Shown here in pieces: positions 25,393-33,296 of a stretch of 64,000 bases of DNA; positions within the stretch are counted from its first letter, which is position 1; each line of letters begins with the position of its first letter. Both the position numbers and the translations under genes were made by a program. Origin of the DNA: Bacillota bacterium. GTDB taxonomy: Bacteria; Bacillota; Clostridia; Lachnospirales; Lachnospiraceae. Where the stretch lies: contig JAEYLX010000032.1 of assembly GCA_023407575.1 (NCBI GenBank), positions 434,001 through 498,000 on the forward strand. The letters run 5' to 3'. The notes under the pieces were generated by a model. That model worked only from the letters and a program-made list of their open reading frames with translations, was not told the DNA's origin and did not search any database.

Positions 25393-25543
25393 TAATTGAT
25401 TTAAATGTCAAAAGCATATTGGGAATGAACTTTGTTTTATATCACAGGATGTAAACTATATTGTGGGAATGGATGAACTATATAATTAATAGCTTTTGAC
25501 CCTAAAATCAAAATTACTAGTTGAGAGAAGAATGGAGGATATT

Positions 25544-27013
25544 ATGCCAAAAGTAAATTTAACGCTGCCCGCTGTACAAATACGCGAGATACGTCTGAAT
25601 TCAGTTACGGGTTTCCAGGGAAGTGCCAAGGAGCTTGTCGAAAGCTCCAGGTGCGGTGTGAAAGACAGAAACAGGACCTTTAGCCAATGCTTGGGGTGTT
25701 CAACCTCGCAAGCGGCATGTATGACAATCCTTGTACAGGATGCAGCTGTCATTAGCCATGGACCAGTTGGATGTTCTTCCTGCTTCCACGAGTATGCGTT
25801 TACCTACCGAGTAAATTCTCCCCTTCGCAATATTGAAAATCCTACGCAGCGAAAGATATTTTCAACTAATTTGCAAGAGAAAGATACGGTATACGGGGGC
25901 AATACGAAATTAGCGATAAGTATCCGAGAAGTGTATGAGCGAGCATTGCCCAACGTAATCTTTGTTCTCACAACCTGTGCGGCGGGAATTATTGGCGATG
26001 ATGTGGAGAGCGTCTGTGATGAAGCGGAAGAGGAACTTGACATTCCTGTAGTTGCTATCTTTTGCGAAGGGTTTCGTTCTAAAGTTTGGACGACGGGTTT
26101 TGATGCGAGCTATCACGGAATAGCCAGAAAACTCATTTCTCCTGCTCGTGAGAGGCGAAATATCATTAATGTCATTAACTTTTGGGGAAGTGATATTTTC
26201 AAGGAGTGGTTTGCACCCTTTGGAGTAATCCCGAATTATATAACACCCTACTCTACGTTGGAAGACCTGAAATGGTCCTCCGAAGCAGTTGGAACAATAC
26301 AGGCCTGTTCGACCCTCGGTTCTTATCTTGGGGCAGCCTTAGAACAGGAATTTGGCGTACCGGAAATCCCCACTGCGCCACCTTATGGTATAGCACAGAC
26401 TGACCGTTGGTTTCGTGCTCTTGGTAAACTATTAGGTCAAGAAGCTGTGGCTGAAAGCATTATTGTTCAAAAGAAGCAGGAATATTTAACTAAGATTGAA
26501 GAACTGAGGGAGAAGTTAAAAGGTAAAACCGCTTACGTTACAGCTGGTGCTGCTCATGGGCATGCATTACTTGATATTTTAGGTGAGCTGGGGATGGAAG
26601 CAAAAGGTGCATCTATTTTTCATCATGACCCTCTTTATGACAGTGATCGTGAGGAGAACGATCAGCTGGCACAACGCGTGGCTGATTTCGGTGATGTTCC
26701 AAACTTCAGTATTTGTAACAAGCAGGAGTTTGAACTTGTCAATACACTGAACCGCATTCGTCCCGACTTACTACTTGCCAGACATGGAGGTATGACCCTT
26801 TGGGGAGCGAAGCTTGGAATCCCCTCCTTATTAATCGGAGATGAGCACTATGGTATGGGATATGAGGGGATTGTGAATTATGGAGAACGAATCCTGGAGA
26901 CTCTCGACAATGATGAATTTGTCAAGAACCTGGAGAAACATGCCGTTAATCCTTATAGCAAATGGTGGTTAGAGCAATCACCATATACATTCTTACAAGG
27001 AGGAGCGAAATAG
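25544..27013 (+). CDS. Nitrogenase-like component 1, NifD/MarD-type subunit
   Basis: A 490-residue nitrogenase-superfamily subunit starting at ATG 25544 (MPKVNLTLPAV) with GGAGG 5 nt upstream. The three P-cluster-type Cys are C52 (CLGCS), C77 (SHGPVGCSSC) and C145 (TTCAAGIIGDD). C255 (IQACSTLGS) aligns with the NifD Cys that binds FeMo-cofactor. In the region of the NifD cofactor His (GPYHGF), I read GMGYEG, so that His seems replaced. It should form a heterotetramer with the next gene product and receive electrons from the NifH homologue at 34088. Sulfur-gene context favours a methylthio-alkane-reductase-like role over N2 fixation. Confidence 0.85.
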   Translation: MPKVNLTLPAVQIREIRLNSVTGFQGSAKELVESSRCGVKDRNRTFSQCLGCSTSQAACMTILVQDAAVISHGPVGCSSCFHEYAFTYRVNSPLRNIENPTQRKIFSTNLQEKDTVYGGNTKLAISIREVYERALPNVIFVLTTCAAGIIGDDVESVCDEAEEELDIPVVAIFCEGFRSKVWTTGFDASYHGIARKLISPARERRNIINVINFWGSDIFKEWFAPFGVIPNYITPYSTLEDLKWSSEAVGTIQACSTLGSYLGAALEQEFGVPEIPTAPPYGIAQTDRWFRALGKLLGQEAVAESIIVQKKQEYLTKIEELREKLKGKTAYVTAGAAHGHALLDILGELGMEAKGASIFHHDPLYDSDREENDQLAQRVADFGDVPNFSICNKQEFELVNTLNRIRPDLLLARHGGMTLWGAKLGIPSLLIGDEHYGMGYEGIVNYGERILETLDNDEFVKNLEKHAVNPYSKWWLEQSPYTFLQGGAK

Positions 27014-28350
27014 TGAGTGGAATCATTGAACAAGAGCGTTATACCTGTGCGATTGGAGCACTGCAAAGTGTTGTTGCCATCCCGAAAGCGGTACCAATAC
27101 TACACTCGGGACCCGGCTGTGGCAATATGATTCAGGGATTTTTTGAACGTGCCACAGGTTATGCAGGAGGCAGTACAGCACCTTGTACCAATTTCACCGA
27201 GAGGGATGTAGTATTTGGGGGAATCGACAGACTAAGGCAAATAGTTGCTAATACATATAAGGTACTTGACACAGATTTACAGGTGGTAATGACTGGTTGT
27301 ACAGCGGGAATTGTTGGCGATGACATTGAATCGCTGGTGCAAGAATTTCAAGAGAAAGGAAAGCCCATTGTTGCAGTGGAAACGGCAGGCTTTAAGTGTA
27401 ATAACTATGAAGCACACAGTCTGGTAGTAAATGCAATTATTGATCAGTATGTTAGTTTGTTTGAAGCTGATAACCAAGCACGGAGTGAGAAAAATACAGT
27501 TAATTTATTTGCTTCACTTCCCTATCAAGACCCCTTCTGGAAGGGGAACCTTGCTGAATACAAACGTCTCTTAGAGGGGTTAGGACTGAAGGTGAATGTC
27601 TTATTCGGGCACAAATCAGAGGGTGTAAGGGAATGGCAGAGCATACCACGTGCTAATTTTAATATTCTGGTTTCGCCCTGGTATGGCTTGCCAATTACAG
27701 AGCATCTGAAACACAAATACGGGCAACCATACACACAGTTTCCATATATACCAATCGGTGCCAACGAAACAGAGCATTTTCTTAGGCAAGTGATAATCTT
27801 TGCACAGGAGCAGGGAGCAGAAATTGATGTAACTATAGCGGAGGATTTTATTAGCAGAGAGAACAAGGCTTATTATGAGGAAATAGATAATCTTGCTACT
27901 TTCCTGCTGGAATTCCGATATGGATTACCAAACCATGTCCATGTAATTCATGATGCGGGATATGTTGTAGGCTTATCGAAATTCTTGCTTCATGAAGTGG
28001 GTATTGTTCCAAAAGAGCAATTTATAATAGATGGTACTCCAGAAAAATTTAAAGCACAGATTGCAGAGCATTTAGCTAGTATATCGGATAAAAAAGTAGT
28101 ACCTCTTACCTTCGAACCGGATGCAGGAAAGGTGCAGAATACCCTTAGAAAACTATCGTACAATGGTCGAGGATTAATCATCGGCAGTGGTTGGGATAAG
28201 GAACTCGCCAGAGAGAAAAATTACGACTTCTTGTCTGCAGCAGTACCTACTCCATATCGACTGGTGCTAACCACAAACTATGTGGGATTTAGCGGTGGCC
28301 TTCGCGTGATAGAAGATATTTATAATACTGTATTGGGGACTTACCGATGA
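27013..28350 (+). CDS. Nitrogenase-like component 1, NifK/MarK-type subunit
   Basis: GTG 27013 (reads MSGIIEQERYTC) overlaps the stop of the preceding gene by one base and has AGGAGG upstream; 445 residues. P-cluster-type Cys are C12 (YTCAIGALQ), C36 (HSGPGCGN) and C96 (TGCTAGIVGDD). An extra C58 lies in TAPCTNFTE. The N-terminus is short compared with NifK (about 520), as in group IV nitrogenase-like proteins. Partner of the NifD-like subunit; the two may hold an 8Fe-7S or 4Fe-4S relay at their interface. Confidence 0.85.
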   Translation: MSGIIEQERYTCAIGALQSVVAIPKAVPILHSGPGCGNMIQGFFERATGYAGGSTAPCTNFTERDVVFGGIDRLRQIVANTYKVLDTDLQVVMTGCTAGIVGDDIESLVQEFQEKGKPIVAVETAGFKCNNYEAHSLVVNAIIDQYVSLFEADNQARSEKNTVNLFASLPYQDPFWKGNLAEYKRLLEGLGLKVNVLFGHKSEGVREWQSIPRANFNILVSPWYGLPITEHLKHKYGQPYTQFPYIPIGANETEHFLRQVIIFAQEQGAEIDVTIAEDFISRENKAYYEEIDNLATFLLEFRYGLPNHVHVIHDAGYVVGLSKFLLHEVGIVPKEQFIIDGTPEKFKAQIAEHLASISDKKVVPLTFEPDAGKVQNTLRKLSYNGRGLIIGSGWDKELAREKNYDFLSAAVPTPYRLVLTTNYVGFSGGLRVIEDIYNTVLGTYR

Positions 28351-28670
28351 GAATTGCATTTGCCAGCATAGATGGTTCCAGTATAGACCAGCACTTCGGT
28401 TCTGCAAGGTACTGGCAGATATATGATATTCAGGTTGATTCGTTTACGCATATCACGATGCGCAAAACAGGAGCTAAATGCCAGGGGAACTGTGAAGGTG
28501 GCTTCGAGCATCTCTTCGAGGTACTTAAGGATTGCGACGCAGTGTTTGTCGTAAGGATTGGCCAAGGTGCTGCAGCATTTATGATATCAAAGGGGATACG
28601 AGTGTTTGAAGCAATAGGTTCTGTGGAAGATATTATCGCTGAATTGCAAAGGAGCGATTTTGTAGAGTAA
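28347..28670 (+). CDS. NifX/NafY-family cofactor-binding protein
   Basis: A 107-residue protein of the dinitrogenase iron-molybdenum cofactor-binding family. It starts MRIAFASIDGSSIDQHFGSA, with the conserved DQHFG and later VFVVRIGQGAAAFMISKGI. NifX-like proteins carry or store NifB-co/FeMo-co-type clusters. It overlaps the NifK-like gene by 4 nt, so it is coupled to it. Two Cys in GAKCQGNC could add a ligand site. Its presence suggests the component-1 pair carries a NifB-derived cofactor, though no nifB, nifE or nifN is in the window. Confidence 0.85.
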   Translation: MRIAFASIDGSSIDQHFGSARYWQIYDIQVDSFTHITMRKTGAKCQGNCEGGFEHLFEVLKDCDAVFVVRIGQGAAAFMISKGIRVFEAIGSVEDIIAELQRSDFVE

Positions 28671-28789
28671 TACCAGGAGGAACGAGAAACCCGGCACATC
28701 GTTTACGCAGGATAAAGCTACATGAAATACTTGAAATAAATTTTATAATGCATTTATTAAGTACGTTAGATAAAGGAGGTGGTTTAAAT

Positions 28790-28975
28790 ATGTGTAGCGA
28801 CTGTGAAGCTATACCGGCATGTACCAAGAACATTTTGAAAGGAGCCTATAATGGCAAATCAAACAGAACAGGCATACGCGTATCGCTTCGATACGCAAAG
28901 AATTCGTGCGGGATACGAGCCGAAGGATCACAACTACGCAGTATCACCGCCTATCTACCAAACCGCTTCTTATGA
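28790..28975 (+). CDS. Possible short upstream frame overlapping metY
   Basis: ATG 28790 has a strong AAAGGAGGTGG site and reads MCSDCEAIPACTKNILKGAY, then runs out of frame into the metY gene (61 residues). Three Cys fall in the first eleven codons. It might be a small regulatory peptide that controls metY translation. The later part is simply metY in another frame and need not be functional. The intact ribosome site is the only real evidence. Confidence 0.3.
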   Translation: MCSDCEAIPACTKNILKGAYNGKSNRTGIRVSLRYAKNSCGIRAEGSQLRSITAYLPNRFL

Positions 28976-30170
28976 CTTCAGGGATGTAGAGAACGCTGCA
29001 AATCTTTTTGGATTACGGGAGGTAGGTAATCTCTACACCCGCATTGGTAATCCCACGGTGGCAGTGTTGGAAGAGCGAGTGAAGACGCTGGATGGAGCAA
29101 AAGGTGCCATTGCCCTTGCATCAGGGATGGCGGCAATCAGTTATACCCTTCTGAATCTTGCAGAGGGTGGGGGAAGAATTCTGGTATCTCCATATCTTTA
29201 CGGCGGAAGTGCGGATAGCTTTAAGAAAATATATCCTAAGTTTGGGATACATTTTGATATTGCTAAAAACATCTTAAATCCTGAAAAGTTGGCAGATGAA
29301 ATCGGACCGGATACCAAGGCAATCTTTGTGGAAAGTATAGCGAATCCCAATACAGTATTGTTAGACATCGACGCAATTGCCAAGGTCGCACATGAACACG
29401 GTATCCCGCTTGTGATTGACAATACGGTTGCCACACCGTATCTTTTCAATCCAATTGCACATGGGGCGGATATTGTAGTATATTCTTCAACCAAGGGATT
29501 GAACGGACATGGCAATGCTATATCGGGTCTAGTGCTGGAGGGTGGAAATTTCGATTGGAAGAGTGAAAAGTTTCCGCAGTTTTCAGAGAAGTATTATACC
29601 TTAAGGGATATAGACGGTAATCACCGTACCTTTACAGAAGTATTCCCCGAGATACCATTTGTCAGCCGTATTAGATTTAACTATCTAAACTACTTTGGAG
29701 CAGCGCTTGGTCCCTTTGATGCTTACCTGGCAATTATCGGGCTGGAAACCTTATCAGAGCGTTTAGCAAAACAAAGCCGTAATGCATCAATACTCTCGGA
29801 GTATCTGGAAGCACACGAATTAGTAGAGTGGGTACGGTATCCTGGGCTGAAAAGCAGTCCCTACCATGAGCTATATAAGCGTGATTATCCCAACGGAGCA
29901 GGTGGGATTCTTGCCTTTGGCTTTAAGGGAACCCAGGAGCAACGAGAGAAATTTCTGAATTCTGTGAAGCTGTTCCATTATCATGTCAACATTGGTGATG
30001 CCCGTTCCTTGATTGTTAATTCACCACAGACAACGCATAGCGAATTGGAGAACGAAGAAAAGATAATTGCCGACATTCCCGAGAACCTGATCCGTATATC
30101 GGCAGGACTGGAAGACCCGGCAGACTTAATCGAGGATTTGGAGCAGGCATTTGAAGCCACCCAAAATTAA
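28851..30170 (+). CDS. metY: O-acetylhomoserine sulfhydrylase family enzyme
   Basis: A 439-residue Cys/Met-metabolism PLP enzyme. Family features: YTRIGNPTVAVLEERV near the N-terminus, ALASGMAAISYTLLNLAEGG, IDNTVATPYLFNPIAHGADI, and the PLP lysine in YSSTKGLNGHGNAISG. The C-terminus RISAGLEDPADLIEDLEQAF is canonical. It would make homocysteine or methionine from O-acetylhomoserine with sulfide or a thiol such as methanethiol. In this operon it probably assimilates the sulfur product released by the nitrogenase-like enzyme. AAAGGAG precedes ATG 28851. Confidence 0.93.
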   Translation: MANQTEQAYAYRFDTQRIRAGYEPKDHNYAVSPPIYQTASYDFRDVENAANLFGLREVGNLYTRIGNPTVAVLEERVKTLDGAKGAIALASGMAAISYTLLNLAEGGGRILVSPYLYGGSADSFKKIYPKFGIHFDIAKNILNPEKLADEIGPDTKAIFVESIANPNTVLLDIDAIAKVAHEHGIPLVIDNTVATPYLFNPIAHGADIVVYSSTKGLNGHGNAISGLVLEGGNFDWKSEKFPQFSEKYYTLRDIDGNHRTFTEVFPEIPFVSRIRFNYLNYFGAALGPFDAYLAIIGLETLSERLAKQSRNASILSEYLEAHELVEWVRYPGLKSSPYHELYKRDYPNGAGGILAFGFKGTQEQREKFLNSVKLFHYHVNIGDARSLIVNSPQTTHSELENEEKIIADIPENLIRISAGLEDPADLIEDLEQAFEATQN

Positions 30171-30180
30171 ATTGGGGGAA

Positions 30181-30231
30181 GAGTGAAAAAAAACACTTTC
30201 ACTCGGAAAGAAACCGCTAGCGGAATCTTTC
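30181..30231 (+). repeat. Two-hairpin intergenic element, copy B
   Basis: GAGTGAAA pairs with TTTCACTC. A second stem GAAAGA...TCTTTC encloses CCG-CTAG-CGG. Its layout and much of its sequence match copy A at 6240-6291, with paired changes at the apex. It begins 11 nt after the metY stop. Confidence 0.6.
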
Positions 30232-30244
30232 ATTATATTTTGAG

Positions 30245-30261
30245 ATGGCGCAAAGCGCCAT
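30245..30261 (+). promoter_or_regulatory. Hairpin directly before the lipoprotein ribosome site
   Basis: ATGGCGC-AAA-GCGCCAT is a perfect 7-bp stem with a 3-nt loop that ends 1 nt before AAGGAGG. It could protect the 3' processed mRNA or tune translation of the binding-protein gene. It is not followed by a T-run. Confidence 0.5.
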
Positions 30262-30274
30262 GAAGGAGGTAATC

Positions 30275-32164
30275 ATGAAAAATCTTAAGACATTATTTGG
30301 CACGGTTGCAGTTACCCTTGCGTTAACTACTGTGCTTACTGCTTGTGACTCAAGCAAACCAGCATCTACCGAAAACGCTACACCAACACCTGTAGCAGCA
30401 ACGAATGTGGAAATTAAAGGAATTGTTGACCTCGTTCCTCACAGTGAACTGGTTAACCATGTGATAGACGAACTAGCAGCAGAAGGTGTTACGGTTACTC
30501 TGGTATCCACCGCCGCAGATGAAACTACCAACGAGCGTACAGAGGCTGGTGAGGTTGATTTTAACTTCTTTCAGCATTTCCCATACTTAAGTGAATGGAA
30601 TGAAGCCAATGGCGGACATTTAATCAATGTTGGAGATATCCATGTGGAACCTATCAGCGCTTATTCTGATAAGTATGCAACCACGGAGGAAATACCTGAC
30701 AATGCTAAAATAGCAATTCCCAATAATGCCACCAATGAATACCGTGCTTTGCGTATCCTTGAGGCAGCAGGCTTCATTAAATTAAATGATTCTGCGAACC
30801 AGAACCTCAAAGCATCTCTTGCTGATGTAGCAGAATATTTGAAACCTGTGGAGCTCATTGAACTCGATGCTGCTACAATCATTCCGACGAAAGATGATTT
30901 TGACGTATTCATTACTAATGTGAACAAAGCGTTGGAAGCGGGAATAACCTCCACAGTTCTCTTCAAGGAAGGTGAGGATTCTCCTTACGCTAACATAGTT
31001 GCCGTACGCAGTGACCTTGCTGCTGACAAGAGAGCAGCTGTAGATAAGTTGGTTCAGGTACTTCAATCTGATGAGACCCGCAACTACATTTTAGAAACTT
31101 ATAATGGCAAAGTTATTCCAGCAAAATTAGGTGGTGACAATGTAAGTACAGACAACACCAGTACAGACAATACAAGTACAGCAACAGAAATCTCCTATCC
31201 AGTAGCTGTTGACCCAACAACTGTTACCGAATTCAAATATGGTAAGATTCAAATTCCAGGCAAGAGTGGCGCACTTTGCGGAATTCCAATCTACATTGCT
31301 TATGAAAAAGGCTTCTTTGCATCTGCAGGCTTTGATGTGGAACTGATTGCTGCTGATACAGAAACCCGTAAGATTGGTCTTAACAATGGAACAATTCCAG
31401 TTGTAAATGGTGACTTCCAGTTCTTCCAGTCCATTGAAAATGGTGTAAATGTAAGCGTTGTTGAGGGATTACACAAAGGATGTATTAAATTCCTTGTAAA
31501 AGCAGATTCAGACATAAAGACAGTAGCAGACTTAAAAGGTAAGAAGATAGGTATTGACGAAGTGGGTGGTACACCTCACCAGGTTGCTGCACTCTGGCTT
31601 GAAAAAGCAGGAATCTCTGCTGACCAGGCAAAGAAAGAAGTAACGTTCCTGCCTTTTGAAGAAGGTAATCTTGAAGTGGAAGCTTTACGTTCCGGAGATA
31701 TTGATGTAGCCGCTTTATGGGATCCATTTGCATCCGTTCAGGAAGCAACCGGTGAATACCGTGTTATCTTTGACCTTGCCACCGATCCATTATTTGCGGA
31801 TCATTATTGCTGCTTTTTATATGCTTCTAATAAGTGGATAGAAGAGAAACCGGAACAGGTTGCAGCTCTCCTTCGTGCTTATCGTGCAGCAGAGGATTGG
31901 ATTGCTAACAATGCAGAAGAAGCAGTACAAATCGTTATTGATAAGAAATATTCAGCAGTGGATGACAAAAAGGAACTTGCCGTTGAATTAGTTAAGCACT
32001 ATGCTTTCCCGGCACTTCACAATCATGGAACTGCAGAGTATAACGTTGCAGGCGATGTTGAGTATTTTGCACAGCAATTATACGACATAGGTTACTTAAA
32101 TACGAAACCAGAGGATTTTGTTAAGCAAGCATATTATAACACTGACTTAACCCTTGGACAGTAA
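30275..32164 (+). CDS. Fused dual substrate-binding lipoprotein (MetQ-like + SsuA-like)
   Basis: ATG 30275 follows AAGGAGG; 629 residues. A lipoprotein signal ends at C24 (VLTAC). Residues about 45-280 are an NLPA/MetQ-type domain (VDLVPHSELVNHVIDELAAE, FNFFQHFPYLSEWN). A Ser/Thr/Asn/Asp linker (about 288-305) with repeats of STDNT follows. Residues about 306-629 are an SsuA/NMT1-type domain (GIPIYIAYEKGFFASAGFDV, DLKGKKIGIDEVGGT). Each is a complete binding-protein length, so one anchored protein seems to serve both the MetNI-like transporter upstream and the SsuCB-like transporter downstream. This fusion is unusual to my knowledge. Confidence 0.9.
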   Translation: MKNLKTLFGTVAVTLALTTVLTACDSSKPASTENATPTPVAATNVEIKGIVDLVPHSELVNHVIDELAAEGVTVTLVSTAADETTNERTEAGEVDFNFFQHFPYLSEWNEANGGHLINVGDIHVEPISAYSDKYATTEEIPDNAKIAIPNNATNEYRALRILEAAGFIKLNDSANQNLKASLADVAEYLKPVELIELDAATIIPTKDDFDVFITNVNKALEAGITSTVLFKEGEDSPYANIVAVRSDLAADKRAAVDKLVQVLQSDETRNYILETYNGKVIPAKLGGDNVSTDNTSTDNTSTATEISYPVAVDPTTVTEFKYGKIQIPGKSGALCGIPIYIAYEKGFFASAGFDVELIAADTETRKIGLNNGTIPVVNGDFQFFQSIENGVNVSVVEGLHKGCIKFLVKADSDIKTVADLKGKKIGIDEVGGTPHQVAALWLEKAGISADQAKKEVTFLPFEEGNLEVEALRSGDIDVAALWDPFASVQEATGEYRVIFDLATDPLFADHYCCFLYASNKWIEEKPEQVAALLRAYRAAEDWIANNAEEAVQIVIDKKYSAVDDKKELAVELVKHYAFPALHNHGTAEYNVAGDVEYFAQQLYDIGYLNTKPEDFVKQAYYNTDLTLGQ

Positions 32165-32181
32165 GTAGTATTAAATAATGT

Positions 32182-32277
32182 GAGGCGAGAGTGTAGGATC
32201 AAGAGTGGAAGGAGAAACAATGAATGCCTAGTTTAATTCATATGTTGTCTCAGAGATGTAAATCCTACATCCTCGCC
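32182..32277 (+). promoter_or_regulatory. Structured leader between lipoprotein and permease (S-box-like core)
   Basis: A long stem joins GGCGAG..TGTAGGAT (from 32184) to ATCCTACA..CTCGCC (to 32277). Directly inside the left arm is CAAGAGTGG; in SAM-I (S-box) riboswitches the P1 stem is likewise followed by CAAGAGAGG. ATGAATGCC further in resembles the S-box ATGAAGCC. The GGCAACC and later conserved blocks are missing and the core is only about 62 nt. It ends 12 nt before the permease ribosome site. It may be a decayed or variant SAM-sensing element, or simply a hairpin that lowers permease expression. Confidence 0.35.
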
Positions 32278-32303
32278 CCTTTGTGAAACGGAGAATGATT
32301 GCA

Positions 32304-33296
32304 ATGAAAATATCTAACTTGCGATTTTTACTTTTAGCAGCGTTTGGGATAGCTGGATTTGCTGTGGCAATCGTAATCAATGTTGTTGTCCCCCAAGTCG
32401 CCGACGTGAAAATAATTGACTATGAAATAGGTAACTTTACTCTTAATTTTAATGAGTTGTATCGGCTCGTGGTTGGAGGAATTATTCTCCTACTTCTGCT
32501 CACTGCGGTTTATGCGTTTTTCAACGAAGACAGAAGGGTAAAATTTGTCCGCAAAGCTCCATTCCGCTTTGTGTTAGGGCTTGCCCTAGCTTTGTGGGAT
32601 ATATTCGGCACAAAATATCTGCTCCTGCCACAGCCGTTTTTTCCAGGACCTGCTAAAATTACGGAAGCATTTCTGTTGGAAAGCGGGTTTATTCTGGAAA
32701 ACACGCTCTATTCCCTTAGGCTTTATGCCTTTGGCTTTACAGCGGGGGTATTGTTCGGTGTAGGGAGCGGAATTCTGATTGGTTGGTTCCCTAAGGTGTA
32801 TTATTGGGTGAGCCCAGTATTGAAAATAACTGGTGTTATCCCGGCAGTTGCCTGGATGCCTTTTGCATTAACCCTTGCCCCGACACCATTTTCGGCAGCA
32901 GTATTTCTTATGGTGATGTGTGCCTGGTTTCCAATTGCATCCTTCACTGCCCAGGGGGTACAGTCTACCGCCAAGGTACATTTTGAAGTTGCCAAGACCC
33001 TTGGTGCAAATACCGCACATCTTGTGTTTCGAGTAGCTATCCCTCATGCAATGCCACAGATTTTTGGCGGTATTGGTATGGCGAACGGTTTTATGTTTAC
33101 CACACTTGTTATGGCAGAGATGATGGGGCAACCGGGGGGACTGGGGTATTACATTAACCTGTCCAGAGTCTGGTCAGCTTATTATAAGGTACTTGCAGCC
33201 ATTATCATAATGGCGGTGTTATTCTCGATTATTCTTAAAATAATATCTCTGGTGCAAGTACGTGTATTGCGTTGGCAGAAAGGATTGGTGAAATGA
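32304..33296 (+). CDS. SsuC-type ABC permease
   Basis: ATG 32304 (MKISNLRFLLLAAFGIAG) is 9 nt after GGAGA; 330 residues. The C-terminal 250 residues match sulfonate/nitrate/taurine-type permeases (FFPGPAKITEAFL, the EAA-like loop AKTLGANTAHLVFRVAIPHA, GLGYYINLSRVWSAYYKV). Two extra N-terminal helices separated by a short extracytoplasmic loop make it longer than usual SsuC. It works with the following ATPase and the SsuA-like half of the fused lipoprotein. Likely substrates are organosulfur compounds. Confidence 0.9.
   Translation: MKISNLRFLLLAAFGIAGFAVAIVINVVVPQVADVKIIDYEIGNFTLNFNELYRLVVGGIILLLLLTAVYAFFNEDRRVKFVRKAPFRFVLGLALALWDIFGTKYLLLPQPFFPGPAKITEAFLLESGFILENTLYSLRLYAFGFTAGVLFGVGSGILIGWFPKVYYWVSPVLKITGVIPAVAWMPFALTLAPTPFSAAVFLMVMCAWFPIASFTAQGVQSTAKVHFEVAKTLGANTAHLVFRVAIPHAMPQIFGGIGMANGFMFTTLVMAEMMGQPGGLGYYINLSRVWSAYYKVLAAIIIMAVLFSIILKIISLVQVRVLRWQKGLVK

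Noticed and set aside
25544..28350. True nitrogenase nifDK
   Set aside because: Short NifK-type N-terminus, altered cofactor-His region, sulfur-gene context and no nifB/E/N nearby speak against N2 fixation.
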